Below, piece after piece: positions 56,590 to 64,000 of a DNA stretch of 64,000 nucleotides. The first letter of the stretch is position 1, and the number at the start of each line of letters is the position of its first letter. Below the pieces are notes generated by a model. It ran no database searches. It worked only from the letters and a program-made list of their open reading frames with translations, and was not told the origin of the DNA. Origin of the DNA: Sulfurovum sp. (lineage in GTDB: Bacteria; Campylobacterota; Campylobacteria; Campylobacterales; Sulfurovaceae); the NCBI GenBank assembly GCA_027068435.1, contig JAMOTA010000013.1, positions 1 to 64,000 of the forward strand, given 5' to 3'. The translations under genes and the position numbers were made by a program.

Positions 56590-56658
56590 TTGATGAAACA
56601 TCAAATAGTAGATTTAATTATATACTTTATTTGATGTTTTATTAACCATATTTATGAT

Positions 56659-56734
56659 GGAGCCATCGCCAAGTTGGTAAGGCCGTAGATTGCAAATCTG
56701 CTATTCACCAGTTCGAGTCTGGTTGGCTCCTCCA
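56659..56734 (+). tRNA. tRNA-Cys (anticodon GCA)
   Basis: The acceptor strands GGAGCCA/TGGCTCC are perfect, the anticodon loop TTGCAAA gives GCA, the T-loop is GTTCGAGTC, and CCA is encoded. The length is 76 bases. Confidence 0.96.
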
Positions 56735-56784
56735 TATAAACTAACTTTTATCTTTTTTTAGGTAAAATACTTTTCTACAAATGT

Positions 56785-56872
56785 CGGGAGATGTCAGAGT
56801 GGTCGAATGTGCCGGTCTTGAAAACCGGTGAGGGTTATACCTCCGGGGGTTCGAATCCCCCTCTCCCGGCCA
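56785..56872 (+). tRNA. tRNA-Ser (anticodon TGA)
   Basis: This is an 88-base class II tRNA. The acceptor strands CGGGAGA/TCTCCCG pair, the anticodon loop CTTGAAA gives TGA, a long variable arm is present, the T-loop is GTTCGAATC, and CCA is encoded. Confidence 0.95.
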
Positions 56873-56904
56873 CCAACTTTAATCAATAAAAAGTAATTAC
56901 ACTT

Positions 56905-57264
56905 ATGTTAAGTATGAATGAAAATTTAGAAGATGCCTTGCAAAAGTATATTCTTTTACTCCATAAAGAGAAGTATTTTGATGCTCATGAAGTACTTGAA
57001 GAAGCATGGCATTTTTTACGTGTAAATAACTCCTCTTTACAAAACTTAGTTAAAGGACTTATCAATGCTGCTATTTCCTTTGAACATCTTAAGCGTAACC
57101 GTACAAACGCAGCGTTAAAAGCACGTAAGGTTATGCTCTCTTTTGAACGCCATAAATGTTTATGTACAGATAATATTGAGTATGTGGAACTTTTCAGTAG
57201 GGCTTGTCATAAAATAGAATCATTAAAAAACAGACATAAAGAGGTCTTTCCTCTGTCTGTTTAG
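56905..57264 (+). CDS. DUF309 family protein
   Basis: The 119-residue helical protein has the DUF309 pattern: HKEKYFDAHEVLEEAWHFLR (about 20-40), then LVKGLINAAISFEHLKRNRTNAA. Members are small, soluble and of unknown function. An alternative ATG is at residue 4 (MNENLED). It follows tRNA-Ser closely and ends 5 bases before a convergent lipoprotein gene. Confidence 0.85.
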   Translation: MLSMNENLEDALQKYILLLHKEKYFDAHEVLEEAWHFLRVNNSSLQNLVKGLINAAISFEHLKRNRTNAALKARKVMLSFERHKCLCTDNIEYVELFSRACHKIESLKNRHKEVFPLSV

Positions 57265-57269
57265 TAGCT

Positions 57270-57491
57270 TTAGTGTGCTAATTCTTCAAGGGCTTTATTT
57301 TTTTCTTCTACTATCTTATTACTCTCTATTGCAGAGGCTTTAGCCATATCTAGTACATTTAAACGGCTATCTATGTAATTGTCTATAGGGTTTTCTAGTT
57401 TGTTAGGCTTCTCTGCTTCACTCTCATCTGAACAAGAGGTAAAGAGTAAAGCAAAAATGACAATGAGTGTAAAGCTAAAAATACGTTTCAT
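57270..57491 (-). CDS. small lipoprotein
   Basis: The 73-residue protein has a clear lipobox (LIVIFALLFTSC, Cys about 20) and a charged helical tail (NVLDMAKASAIESNKIVEEKNKALEEL). AAAGGTTGCTTA lies before the ATG. Not recognised beyond that. It is about 50 bases downstream of the repeat protein gene on the same strand. Confidence 0.75.
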   Translation of the reverse strand: MKRIFSFTLIVIFALLFTSCSDESEAEKPNKLENPIDNYIDSRLNVLDMAKASAIESNKIVEEKNKALEELAH

Positions 57492-57543
57492 TAAGCAACC
57501 TTTTATTTTATATGTTTAAGTATATCATAAACTTTTACCAAGA

Positions 57544-57840
57544 TTATGGAACATCAGGAAAAACATCTACAAAGCTAATTTTGAAATCTCCAAATGCTTT
57601 TACTTTTTGTATCTTAAAGTCAGGAAAGGTATCAACTATTTGCCATTTTCCTACACTGTCTGGAAAATATTTTACCTCTTTTACTTTGAGGTCTGCAAAG
57701 TGCTTTACAACTTCCACTTTGTAGTCTGCAAAAGCATCAACATATTGGATCTTTCCATATATTTTACGCACATCTACGTTCTCCTTGGCTTGAGCTAAAG
57801 AGAGAAATATTACTAACAGTATTAAGAGTATGATTTTCAT
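57544..57840 (-). CDS. small secreted protein of 11-residue repeats
   Basis: The 98-residue protein has a signal peptide (about 1-18, SLAQA) and a mature part made of about six degenerate 11-residue units with the pattern (V/I)xxVxxFxDxK, for example VEVVKHFADLK, VKEVKYFPD and IQKVKAFGDFK. The regular spacing suggests stacked short beta strands or a small beta solenoid. I know no named function. AAAGGTATTTT precedes the ATG. It is small, but the signal peptide and repeat pattern make it a real gene. Confidence 0.78.
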   Translation of the reverse strand: MKIILLILLVIFLSLAQAKENVDVRKIYGKIQYVDAFADYKVEVVKHFADLKVKEVKYFPDSVGKWQIVDTFPDFKIQKVKAFGDFKISFVDVFPDVP

Positions 57841-58178
57841 AAAATACCTTTTTGGTAGATTTTAGCATAATTGTAAAGTACTCTATTATCTTTAGAGAAA
57901 ATTACTTTGAAAATTTATAGGGTTTTGTATATTTATAAATTTATCAAAATGAAGACACACAAAGAAAAGAAGAAATAGGCAATTTTGGGCTTCACAGTCT
58001 GAGGAATTGGTGTTTTTGATGTTGTATAAGGGTGATAACATGGAGAAATTAGCTTCTGTATTGGGTAATAAATAGGGTTGTACTAATTAGTTGAATTCAG
58101 GAATTGATAGGTTTTTGTAAAATATGAAAATGCGTGAAATGCCGATTATGTTGGGCTTTGAAGTGATATATAGATATA
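57841..58178. other. 338-base region without a recognised gene
   Basis: This is AT-rich DNA on the 3' side of tRNA-Ser(GGA). All frames are broken by stops. A TATAAT-free upstream region for the repeat protein lies at its left end. I see no clear repeat of the tRNA 3' end that would mark an integrated element. Confidence 0.6.
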
Positions 58179-58266
58179 TGGCTGAGAGGAAGGGATTCGA
58201 ACCCTCGGTGAGTTACCCCACACAGACGTTCCAGGTCTGCACCTTCGACCACTCGGACACCTCTCA
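58179..58266 (-). tRNA. tRNA-Ser (anticodon GGA)
   Basis: This is an 88-base class II tRNA read on the minus strand. The acceptor 3' strand is CCTCTCA on the minus-strand reading of 58189-58183, the anticodon loop CTGGAAC gives GGA, the T-loop is GTTCGAATC, and CCA is encoded. Confidence 0.94.
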
Positions 58267-58342
58267 ACAGTAGTAATACATAGCTCTGTTTCATAAGTAA
58301 CTTAATAGTTAAATTTATTAGGAAAAAAGTTAAGTAGATTAG

Positions 58343-58450
58343 TACCTCTTCCCAGATATCTGCGGCACACAGAAAAGAAAGGTGGGCTGCTATGTTCCCA
58401 TCCTGACCCGTTATCTCTCAGTCCCGTTGCACAGGTCTGAAAAGAGGCAC
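58343..58450 (-). ncRNA. ffs: signal recognition particle RNA (4.5S)
   Basis: The minus-strand RNA has the conserved SRP helix 8 core (GGGTCAGGATGGGAACATAG then CAGCCCAC), where Ffh binds, and complementary ends (GTGCCTCTT with AAGAGGTA). The length is about 108 bases, normal for the short bacterial form. It works with Ffh and FtsY in co-translational membrane targeting. The end positions are uncertain by a few bases. Confidence 0.92.
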
Positions 58451-58483
58451 GTGAATTTTAGTGCAAAGATGCTTATGGAGTGC

Positions 58484-59611
58484 TTATATTTCACAAGTTT
58501 TTTGAGAAGAATCAGCATAATCAAGGTAATCATAGGATCTTTCATCGTGTAAAACACTCCATTCATCAAAGGGCAAGGCTTCAAAATGTAATTTCTCTAT
58601 ATGGTACTCATAAGAGTTTGCTACCGTAATGATACTCACTTTTTTAATACCATACTTTTTATATAGTGAAAACTTGCCCTGAGACTTTACCCATAAACTC
58701 TCTTCACTCTCAAAAGGAGCTGGAATGATAAGCTCGCTGTTTTGTGTGAGGTATCCATGTATGCCAAGAGTCTTTACTATTGTATGGTGTTTGATGAGTG
58801 TTAAGGCTATCATCGTGTCAAACTGCGTGATGAAGGGTTGTCCTATAGTAAGGTATTTACTAAAAGCAAAATCAAAAAGCAGCATCTTCTTCCCAGACTT
58901 CTGATAGTAGTCATCTATGAAAAAAAGTAATTTCTCCTCTTTAAAATATTTTATCGTTTTGTAGAGCCAATCTTTGGAGACTTTAAAATGCTCTTTAGCA
59001 AAAGTATAAATTTGATGTACGGTAAGGTGTTTGGTATGGTGTTGTGCAAGAACAAGTAGAAGTCTCTGTTCACTTTCATTAAATGCAGAGTAAAAAAAGG
59101 CTTTCATCACTTGCATACTACTCTTTTGAGAGAGTGCAAGTAGAGGTAGTGTACCAGAGCGTAAAAAGTGGTTAAATCCATTACTATGTGAAACAGTGGT
59201 TTCAAATGCTAAAAACTCCTCATAATCTAAAGGAAAAAGCTCAACAGAGGTTAGTGAAGGCGTTAGTAATGCAACACGCGAAAGTACAATGAGCTTTTCT
59301 ACTTTAGGGAATGTCGTAAAGTAATCTTTGGTGTAATGATCTAATACAAGTATGGTAATGGACTCCATATCTATATACTTCTGTAGTGTATGAAGAGAGA
59401 GTGGGGTTAAGAGTAAGTTAGGGTCCTTTAAATCTATATAGAGTGAATGTTCAGACACCTCCATATGAAGATAGTCAAGTATCATGGTAGTTTTTCCTGA
59501 ACCACGGACACCATAAAGGTTAAAGCTCTCTTCTAAAGGGAGTTGACATTTTCGTGTAATGTAGTTTTCTACAGATAAGGGCTGATTGTGATAATATTCT
59601 AGTAAGTTCAT
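58484..59611 (-). CDS. AAA_14/DUF4143-like ATPase
   Basis: The 375-residue protein has a P-loop LYGVRGSGKTTMILDYL (about 33-49), a Walker B-like ITILVLDHY (about 86), a winged-helix-like region (about 190-235) and a C-terminal region that may be a nuclease-like DUF4143 domain. Such ATPases are widespread, often in variable copies, and their targets are mostly unknown. AAGGAAGG precedes the ATG. It is divergent from the S10 operon. Confidence 0.75.
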   Translation of the reverse strand: MNLLEYYHNQPLSVENYITRKCQLPLEESFNLYGVRGSGKTTMILDYLHMEVSEHSLYIDLKDPNLLLTPLSLHTLQKYIDMESITILVLDHYTKDYFTTFPKVEKLIVLSRVALLTPSLTSVELFPLDYEEFLAFETTVSHSNGFNHFLRSGTLPLLALSQKSSMQVMKAFFYSAFNESEQRLLLVLAQHHTKHLTVHQIYTFAKEHFKVSKDWLYKTIKYFKEEKLLFFIDDYYQKSGKKMLLFDFAFSKYLTIGQPFITQFDTMIALTLIKHHTIVKTLGIHGYLTQNSELIIPAPFESEESLWVKSQGKFSLYKKYGIKKVSIITVANSYEYHIEKLHFEALPFDEWSVLHDERSYDYLDYADSSQKTCEI

Positions 59612-59699
59612 TTGCTATCCTTCCTTCTTAAAAGGAAATATTTTTCTTTATTGTACCTCAAATTGGTTAAAAGCTATTGCACCTTATAAAAAATTTGGG

Positions 59700-59705
59700 T
59701 ATAAT
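59700..59705 (+). promoter_or_regulatory. -10 element (TATAAT) of the S10 operon
   Basis: TTGGGTATAATTCGCG lies 93 bases before rpsJ. The leader can form GTTAG/CTAAC pairing (59724 and 59773), which might be an L4-type control structure, though this is not shown. Confidence 0.6.
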
Positions 59706-59797
59706 TCGCGTTCCTAAATAAATGTTAGAGGGGTAAAACCTTGTGTATTAGGCACCCGAGCAATGTCTTTGGCTAACGAGTTCTTTAAAGGGTAAAA

Positions 59798-60109
59798 ATG
59801 GAAAAAATTAGATTAAAGCTTAAAGCTTATGATCATAGAGTACTAGACAGATCAGTTGCTGCGATAGTAGATGCAGTTAAACGTACAGGTGCAGAAATTA
59901 GAGGGCCAATTCCAATGCCAACTAAAATGAAGCGTTATACAGTTCTTAAATCTCCACACGTAAACAAAGATGCACGTGAGCAGTTTGAGATTAGAATTCA
60001 CGGAAGAATGATTGATATCGTTTCAGCAACTTCAGATACTATCGATTCACTTATGAAGTTGGATCTAGCACCTGAAATTGAAGTTGAAATTCGTTCAATG
60101 GACAAGTAG
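59798..60109 (+). CDS. rpsJ: 30S ribosomal protein S10
   Basis: The 103-residue protein has the family features [16 protein letters not shown] and [31 protein letters not shown]. It is in the 30S head and is the first gene of the S10 operon. AAAGGGTAAAA precedes the ATG. Confidence 0.98.
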   Translation: MEKIRLKLKAYDHRVLDRSVAAIVDAVKRTGAEIRGPIPMPTKMKRYTVLKSPHVNKDAREQFEIRIHGRMIDIVSATSDTIDSLMKLDLAPEIEVEIRSMDK

Positions 60110-60118
60110 GAGTAGGAT

Positions 60119-60700
60119 ATGGAATTTATTATTGAAAAAATTGGTATGAGCAGAACTGTTGATGTTCCAGCTGTTCCTGTTACACTTCTTAAAGTTATTG
60201 AAACAAAAGTATGTGAAGTCAGAGAAGACGGAAAAGCACTTGTTGCGTATAATTCTAGTAAAAAACTTAATAAAAGCATTGAAGGTCAACAGACTAAATT
60301 CAATGTAACTAAAGAGTTTAACAAATTTATGACTATCGAGGTAGCTGAAGGTACTGAATCTGGTGATTTAAGCACAGCTGTACTTTCTGATACTGTATTA
60401 GTTAAAACTTCTCTTAACACTAAGGGTAGAGGTTTTGCTGGTGGTATGAAACGTCATAATTTTGGTGGAGGACCTGGTTCACACGGTCACAGATTTGGTA
60501 GACGTATCGGTTCAATTGGTAATGCTGAATGGCCTGGACGTGTAATGCGTGGTAAGAAAATGCCTGGTCACTACGGTAACAGTCAAGTTACTGTTAAAAA
60601 TGAAGTAGTTTCATTTGACGCTGAAAATGGTATCTTAGTATTAAAAGGTGCAGTCCCTGGAGCAAATGGCTCACGTGGATTGGTTAGGATAGTTAAATAA
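60119..60700 (+). CDS. rplC: 50S ribosomal protein L3
   Basis: The 193-residue protein has the conserved [21 protein letters not shown] stretch and [10 protein letters not shown]. It binds near the 23S 3' end and starts 50S assembly. It starts 9 bases after rpsJ and shares one base with rplD. Confidence 0.97.
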   Translation: MEFIIEKIGMSRTVDVPAVPVTLLKVIETKVCEVREDGKALVAYNSSKKLNKSIEGQQTKFNVTKEFNKFMTIEVAEGTESGDLSTAVLSDTVLVKTSLNTKGRGFAGGMKRHNFGGGPGSHGHRFGRRIGSIGNAEWPGRVMRGKKMPGHYGNSQVTVKNEVVSFDAENGILVLKGAVPGANGSRGLVRIVK

Positions 60701-61290
60701 TGAATACAACAGTAATTAAAACAAGTGATTTGCCACAGGCGTTTTTAGAAGTTCATCCACATAATCTTTACCTTTATTGTAAAGCATATGCTGCAGGACT
60801 TAGAGCTAACACAGCACAGACTAAAACTAGATCTGATGTACGTGGTGGTGGTAAAAAGCCATGGGCTCAAAAAGGTGGAGGACGTGCAAGAGCAGGTTCT
60901 TTAAGATCTCCAATATTCGTTGGTGGAGGGGTTGCATTTGGTCCTTCTACAAACAGAAACTATGATCAAAAAGTGAATAAAAAGCAAAAGAAATTAGCGC
61001 TTTATCATGCATTAGCAGAGATGGCAGCAAATGAAAAACTTTTTGTTGTAGATAGCATTTCTATTGAATCAGGTAAAACAAAAGATGCGATTGCATTTGT
61101 AAATGGTCTTGAGCAAAGAGATGTACTTGTAGTAAAAGAGATGATTGATGATAAGACTTTCTTAGCATTTAGAAATCTTCAAAACGCATACCTTATTGAA
61201 TCAAATGAGCTTAATGCTTATCTTGCTGCTGCATATCACTCAATTGTGATTGAAAAAGCAATATTTGATAAATTGACGAAAGAGGCTTAA
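60700..61290 (+). CDS. rplD: 50S ribosomal protein L4
   Basis: The 196-residue protein has the exit-tunnel loop [31 protein letters not shown]. In many bacteria L4 represses its own operon by binding the leader. It overlaps rplC by one base (TAATG). Confidence 0.97.
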   Translation: MNTTVIKTSDLPQAFLEVHPHNLYLYCKAYAAGLRANTAQTKTRSDVRGGGKKPWAQKGGGRARAGSLRSPIFVGGGVAFGPSTNRNYDQKVNKKQKKLALYHALAEMAANEKLFVVDSISIESGKTKDAIAFVNGLEQRDVLVVKEMIDDKTFLAFRNLQNAYLIESNELNAYLAAAYHSIVIEKAIFDKLTKEA

Positions 61291-61291
61291 T

Positions 61292-61573
61292 ATGGCAGAT
61301 ATTACAGATATTAAAGCAATTATGTATACAGAGAAGAGTTTAGCTCTTCAAGAAAGTGGTGTCATTGTGGTTCAAACAAGTCCAAGAATGACTAAAAATG
61401 GTCTTAAAGAAGTTTTTAGAGAATTCTTTGGGATTAATCCACTTAGAGTAAACTCAATGAGAGTAAACGGTAAAGTGAAGAGATTTAAAGGTATCGAAGG
61501 TAAAAGACCAGACACTAAAAAGTTCTATGTCTTACTTCCAGAAGATGCAAAAATCGAAAGCTTAGCGGTATAA
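61292..61573 (+). CDS. rplW: 50S ribosomal protein L23
   Basis: This 93-residue protein lies at the tunnel exit and docks trigger factor and SRP. It has the typical [30 protein letters not shown] and [15 protein letters not shown]. It starts 1 base after rplD. Confidence 0.97.
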   Translation: MADITDIKAIMYTEKSLALQESGVIVVQTSPRMTKNGLKEVFREFFGINPLRVNSMRVNGKVKRFKGIEGKRPDTKKFYVLLPEDAKIESLAV

Positions 61574-61582
61574 GGAGAGTAG

Positions 61583-62419
61583 ATGGCAATTAAAACATAT
61601 AAACCAACCACACCTTCACGTCGTTATATGACTAACCTTGATAGTAGTGATATCACTGCTAAAGCAAGTGTTAGAGCTCTACTTAAAAATCTTCCAAGAT
61701 CAGCAGGTAGAAACAGTAACGGTAGAATCACATCTCGTCACAGAGAAGCAGGTGCTAAAAAACTATACAGAATTATTGACTTTAAAAGAAATAAATTTAA
61801 TGTTGAAGGTACTGTTGCAACAATTGAGTACGATCCATATAGAAACTGTAGAATTTGTCTTATCAAATATGTTGATGGTGACAGAAGATACGTACTTCAA
61901 CCAAAAGGTCTTAACGTAGGTGATAAAATTATGTCAGCAGAGTCTGGACTTGATATTAAAACTGGTAACACAATGAAGTTAAAAAGTATTCCTGTTGGAA
62001 CACTTGTACACAATATTGAAATGAGTCCTGGTCATGGTGGTCAAATCGCACGTTCAGCGGGTGGTTATGCACAAATCATGGGTAGAGATGGTAAATACGT
62101 TTCTCTTAGACTTCCTTCATCAGAGATGAGATATATCCTTGGTGAGTGTCTTGCAACTATCGGTACAGTTGGAAATGAAGATTTCTCAAATATTGTTATC
62201 GGTAAAGCTGGTAGAAGTCGTCACCTTGGTATTAGACCACAAACACGTGGATCTGCGATGAACCCAATTGATCACCCACACGGTGGTGGTGAAGGTAAAA
62301 CGAATTCAGGTCGTCATCCAGTATCTCCATGGGGTACACCAGCTAAAGGGTTTAAGACTCGTAAGAAAAAAGCTAGCGATAAGTTAATTATCTCTAAAAA
62401 GAAAACAGGTAGGGGCTAA
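61583..62419 (+). CDS. rplB: 50S ribosomal protein L2
   Basis: The 278-residue protein has the family signature [21 protein letters not shown] near the C terminus, which contacts the peptidyl-transferase region. GGAGAG precedes the ATG. It lies in the normal operon order. Confidence 0.98.
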   Translation: MAIKTYKPTTPSRRYMTNLDSSDITAKASVRALLKNLPRSAGRNSNGRITSRHREAGAKKLYRIIDFKRNKFNVEGTVATIEYDPYRNCRICLIKYVDGDRRYVLQPKGLNVGDKIMSAESGLDIKTGNTMKLKSIPVGTLVHNIEMSPGHGGQIARSAGGYAQIMGRDGKYVSLRLPSSEMRYILGECLATIGTVGNEDFSNIVIGKAGRSRHLGIRPQTRGSAMNPIDHPHGGGEGKTNSGRHPVSPWGTPAKGFKTRKKKASDKLIISKKKTGRG

Positions 62420-62422
62420 GAT

Positions 62423-62701
62423 ATGGCAAGATCGACAAAAAAAGGTCCATTTATCGATGGTCACCTAATGAAAAAAGTATTAGCAGCAAAAGAAGCTGGA
62501 GATAAAAAACCAATCAAAACTTGGTCAAGAAGATCTGTGATTTTCCCTGAGTTTATTGGTTTAACAATTAATGTACATAATGGTAGACAATTTATTCCTG
62601 TATTTGTTACAGAGAATCATGTTGGATATAAGCTTGGCGAATTTTCACCAACAAGAACATTTAGGGGCCATAAAGGTTCTGTTCAGAAGAAAGTAGGTTA
62701 A
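62423..62701 (+). CDS. rpsS: 30S ribosomal protein S19
   Basis: The 92-residue protein starts [15 protein letters not shown] and has [21 protein letters not shown] and [13 protein letters not shown], all standard. It is in the 30S head, 3 bases after rplB. Confidence 0.97.
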   Translation: MARSTKKGPFIDGHLMKKVLAAKEAGDKKPIKTWSRRSVIFPEFIGLTINVHNGRQFIPVFVTENHVGYKLGEFSPTRTFRGHKGSVQKKVG

Positions 62702-62702
62702 T

Positions 62703-63041
62703 ATGAGTAGAGCATTATTAAAATTTGTAAGAGTTTCACCTACAAAAGCTAGACTTATTGCTAGAGAAGTACAAGGTATGAACGCAGAGTTAGCATTGGC
62801 TTCTTTAGAGTTTATGCCTAATAAAGCAGCAGGTATCATTTCAAAAGTAATTGCATCAGCAGTAGCTAACGGTGATTTTGAACCAGAAGAAGTTGTTATT
62901 ACTTCTTGTAGAGTAGATAAAGCAGCGGTAATGAAAAGATGGAGACCAAGAGCTAGAGGTACAGCTTCTAGAATCATTAAACCAACAGCACACATTCTTG
63001 TAGAAGTTGGCGTAGCTGAAAAAACTGAGAAGGACGCGTAA
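62703..63041 (+). CDS. rplV: 50S ribosomal protein L22
   Basis: The 112-residue protein has [17 protein letters not shown] and the tunnel loop [22 protein letters not shown]. It shares one base with rpsC. Confidence 0.97.
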   Translation: MSRALLKFVRVSPTKARLIAREVQGMNAELALASLEFMPNKAAGIISKVIASAVANGDFEPEEVVITSCRVDKAAVMKRWRPRARGTASRIIKPTAHILVEVGVAEKTEKDA

Positions 63042-63748
63042 TGGGTCAAAAAGTAAATCCTATAGGTCTTAGACTTGGAATCAATAGAAACTGGGAATCA
63101 AGATGGTTTCCAGCAAAAGGAAGAACTGCTGAGTTTATCGCTGAAGATTATAAAATCAGAAAATTCCTAAAAAAAGAACTTTTCTATGCTGGTGTTTCTA
63201 ACATTATCATCGAAAGAACTGTTAAAAAGTTAAGAGTAAACATTGTAACTGCTCGTCCTGGTATCATTATTGGTAAAAAAGGTGCAGACATTGAGAAACT
63301 TAAAGCAACACTTATCAAAATGCTTGGTAAAGATGTAGCGATTAACATTAAAGAAGAGAAACGTCCACAAGCTTCAGGTCAACTGGCTGCTGAAAATGTT
63401 GCAACTCAACTTGAGAGAAGAACTGCATTTAGACGTGCGATGAAAAAAGTAATTCAAGGAGCACTTAAATCAGGTGCAAAAGGAATTAAAGTTTCTGTTT
63501 CTGGTCGTCTTGGTGGTGCTGAAATGGCAAGAACTGAGTGGTACTTAGAAGGACGTGTTCCTCTTCATACGCTTAGAGCTAAAATCGATTATGGTTTTGC
63601 AGAAGCACATACTACTTATGGTATTGTTGGTGTTAAAGTATGGATCTTCAAAGGTGAAGTTCTTGCTAAAGGTATCCAAGCAGAGCCAAAAGAAGAGAAA
63701 AAAGGTGGTAGAAGACCATCTAACAGAAATAATAAAAGAGGTGAATAA
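63041..63748 (+). CDS. rpsC: 30S ribosomal protein S3
   Basis: The 235-residue protein starts [14 protein letters not shown]. It has a KH domain with [16 protein letters not shown] and the S3 C-terminal signature [27 protein letters not shown]. The basic tail ([16 protein letters not shown]) is usual for epsilonproteobacteria. Confidence 0.98.
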   Translation: MGQKVNPIGLRLGINRNWESRWFPAKGRTAEFIAEDYKIRKFLKKELFYAGVSNIIIERTVKKLRVNIVTARPGIIIGKKGADIEKLKATLIKMLGKDVAINIKEEKRPQASGQLAAENVATQLERRTAFRRAMKKVIQGALKSGAKGIKVSVSGRLGGAEMARTEWYLEGRVPLHTLRAKIDYGFAEAHTTYGIVGVKVWIFKGEVLAKGIQAEPKEEKKGGRRPSNRNNKRGE

Positions 63749-63750
63749 CA

Positions 63751-64000
63751 ATGTTAATGCCTAAAAGAACCAAATGGAGAAAGCAGATGAAAGGCCGTAA
63801 CCGCGGCAAGGCTTTCAGAGGGTATAAAATTGAATTTGGTGATATCGCAATCAAAGCTGTTGAAGCTGGTAGAATTGACTCACGTCAAATCGAATCTGCG
63901 CGTATTACAATGACAAGAAAAATTAACCGTACAGGTAAAACTTGGATTAGAGTTTTCCCTGATAAACCACTTACTGCTAAACCACTTGAAACAAGAATGG
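63751..64000 (+). CDS. rplP: 50S ribosomal protein L16, 5' part
   Basis: The gene runs off the window end after about 83 codons. It begins [20 protein letters not shown], the normal L16 N terminus. GAGGTG lies 7 bases before the ATG at 63751. It continues the S10 operon order and is not in the supplied track because it is incomplete. Confidence 0.96.
   Translation, partial: MLMPKRTKWRKQMKGRNRGKAFRGYKIEFGDIAIKAVEAGRIDSRQIESARITMTRKINRTGKTWIRVFPDKPLTAKPLETRM

Noticed and set aside
56367-56645. 92-residue ORF across tRNA-Gly and tRNA-Leu
   Set aside because: It reads through two complete tRNA genes and has no independent support.
57841-58178. Possible integrase or transposase remnant on the 3' side of tRNA-Ser
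   Set aside because: A short FGLHSLRNW-like translation is seen, but stops interrupt every frame and no duplicated tRNA end or inverted repeats were found.
58097-58294. 65-residue minus-strand ORF
   Set aside because: It is the translation of tRNA-Ser(GGA) and flanking DNA.
1-64000. CRISPR array or complete insertion sequence
   Set aside because: No regularly spaced direct repeats and no transposase ORF are present anywhere in the window.

Overview
The window is AT-rich chromosomal DNA from a sulfur-oxidising Campylobacterota (epsilonproteobacterial) bacterium, most like Sulfurovum or Sulfurimonas. This rests on recognised protein families: a soxCDYZ cluster, a DUF3373 outer-membrane protein, a MutS7-type MutS, class Ia ribonucleotide reductase and a typical gene complement. 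The genus is an inference, since no database search was possible.

Layout: 1-110 is the 3' part of a 5S rRNA, followed by a (ACTTTT)5 repeat and a DUF3373 porin-like gene. 2076-5894 is a periplasmic thiosulfate-oxidation operon (soxC, soxD, soxY, soxZ, rhodanese). 5985-18408 is mostly housekeeping: MOSC protein, prfA and rpsT on the minus strand, glmM-lspA-pqiA-like, nrdA, ppnP, a TerB/DnaJ protein, nrdB, a nitrilase-family protein and pcm. Between the TerB/DnaJ gene and nrdB lies a gene-poor stretch, 14915-15337. It holds an unlisted 37-residue hydrophobic peptide gene whose Shine-Dalgarno region has perfect complements both upstream and downstream, which suggests a type I toxin-antitoxin locus.

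18480-21941 is a large multidomain surface protein. It is followed by an HTH protein overlapping a Ca2+/H+ antiporter. 23819-35084 on the minus strand is an aerotolerance (Bat/MoxR) gene set, split by a four-gene block of a hybrid histidine kinase, two PilJ-like periplasmic proteins and a dihaem cytochrome c peroxidase. 35173-38198 has an L,D-transpeptidase, coaE and dapF, then tRNA-Val and a diguanylate cyclase.

39564-47574 is the translation block thrS-infC ... rpmI-rplT. It is interrupted by an ATPase plus TOPRIM gene pair (probably anti-phage) and by a minus-strand mutS7 with a C-terminal HNH nuclease. 47661-54478 holds an MscS channel, a ferredoxin-thioredoxin-reductase/rhodanese fusion, a lipoprotein, a GMC-type flavin dehydrogenase with its small subunit, and a LysM-NlpC/P60 cell-wall hydrolase. 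ilvD follows on the minus strand. Next come four tRNA genes (Gly, Leu, Cys, Ser) on the plus strand, small envelope proteins, tRNA-Ser(GGA), the 4.5S SRP RNA and an AAA ATPase on the minus strand. The window ends in the S10 ribosomal protein operon (rpsJ to a truncated rplP).

The least ordinary elements are the 37-residue peptide locus, the ATPase/TOPRIM pair next to MutS7, the block inside the bat genes, the FTR-rhodanese fusion and a small secreted protein built of 11-residue repeats.
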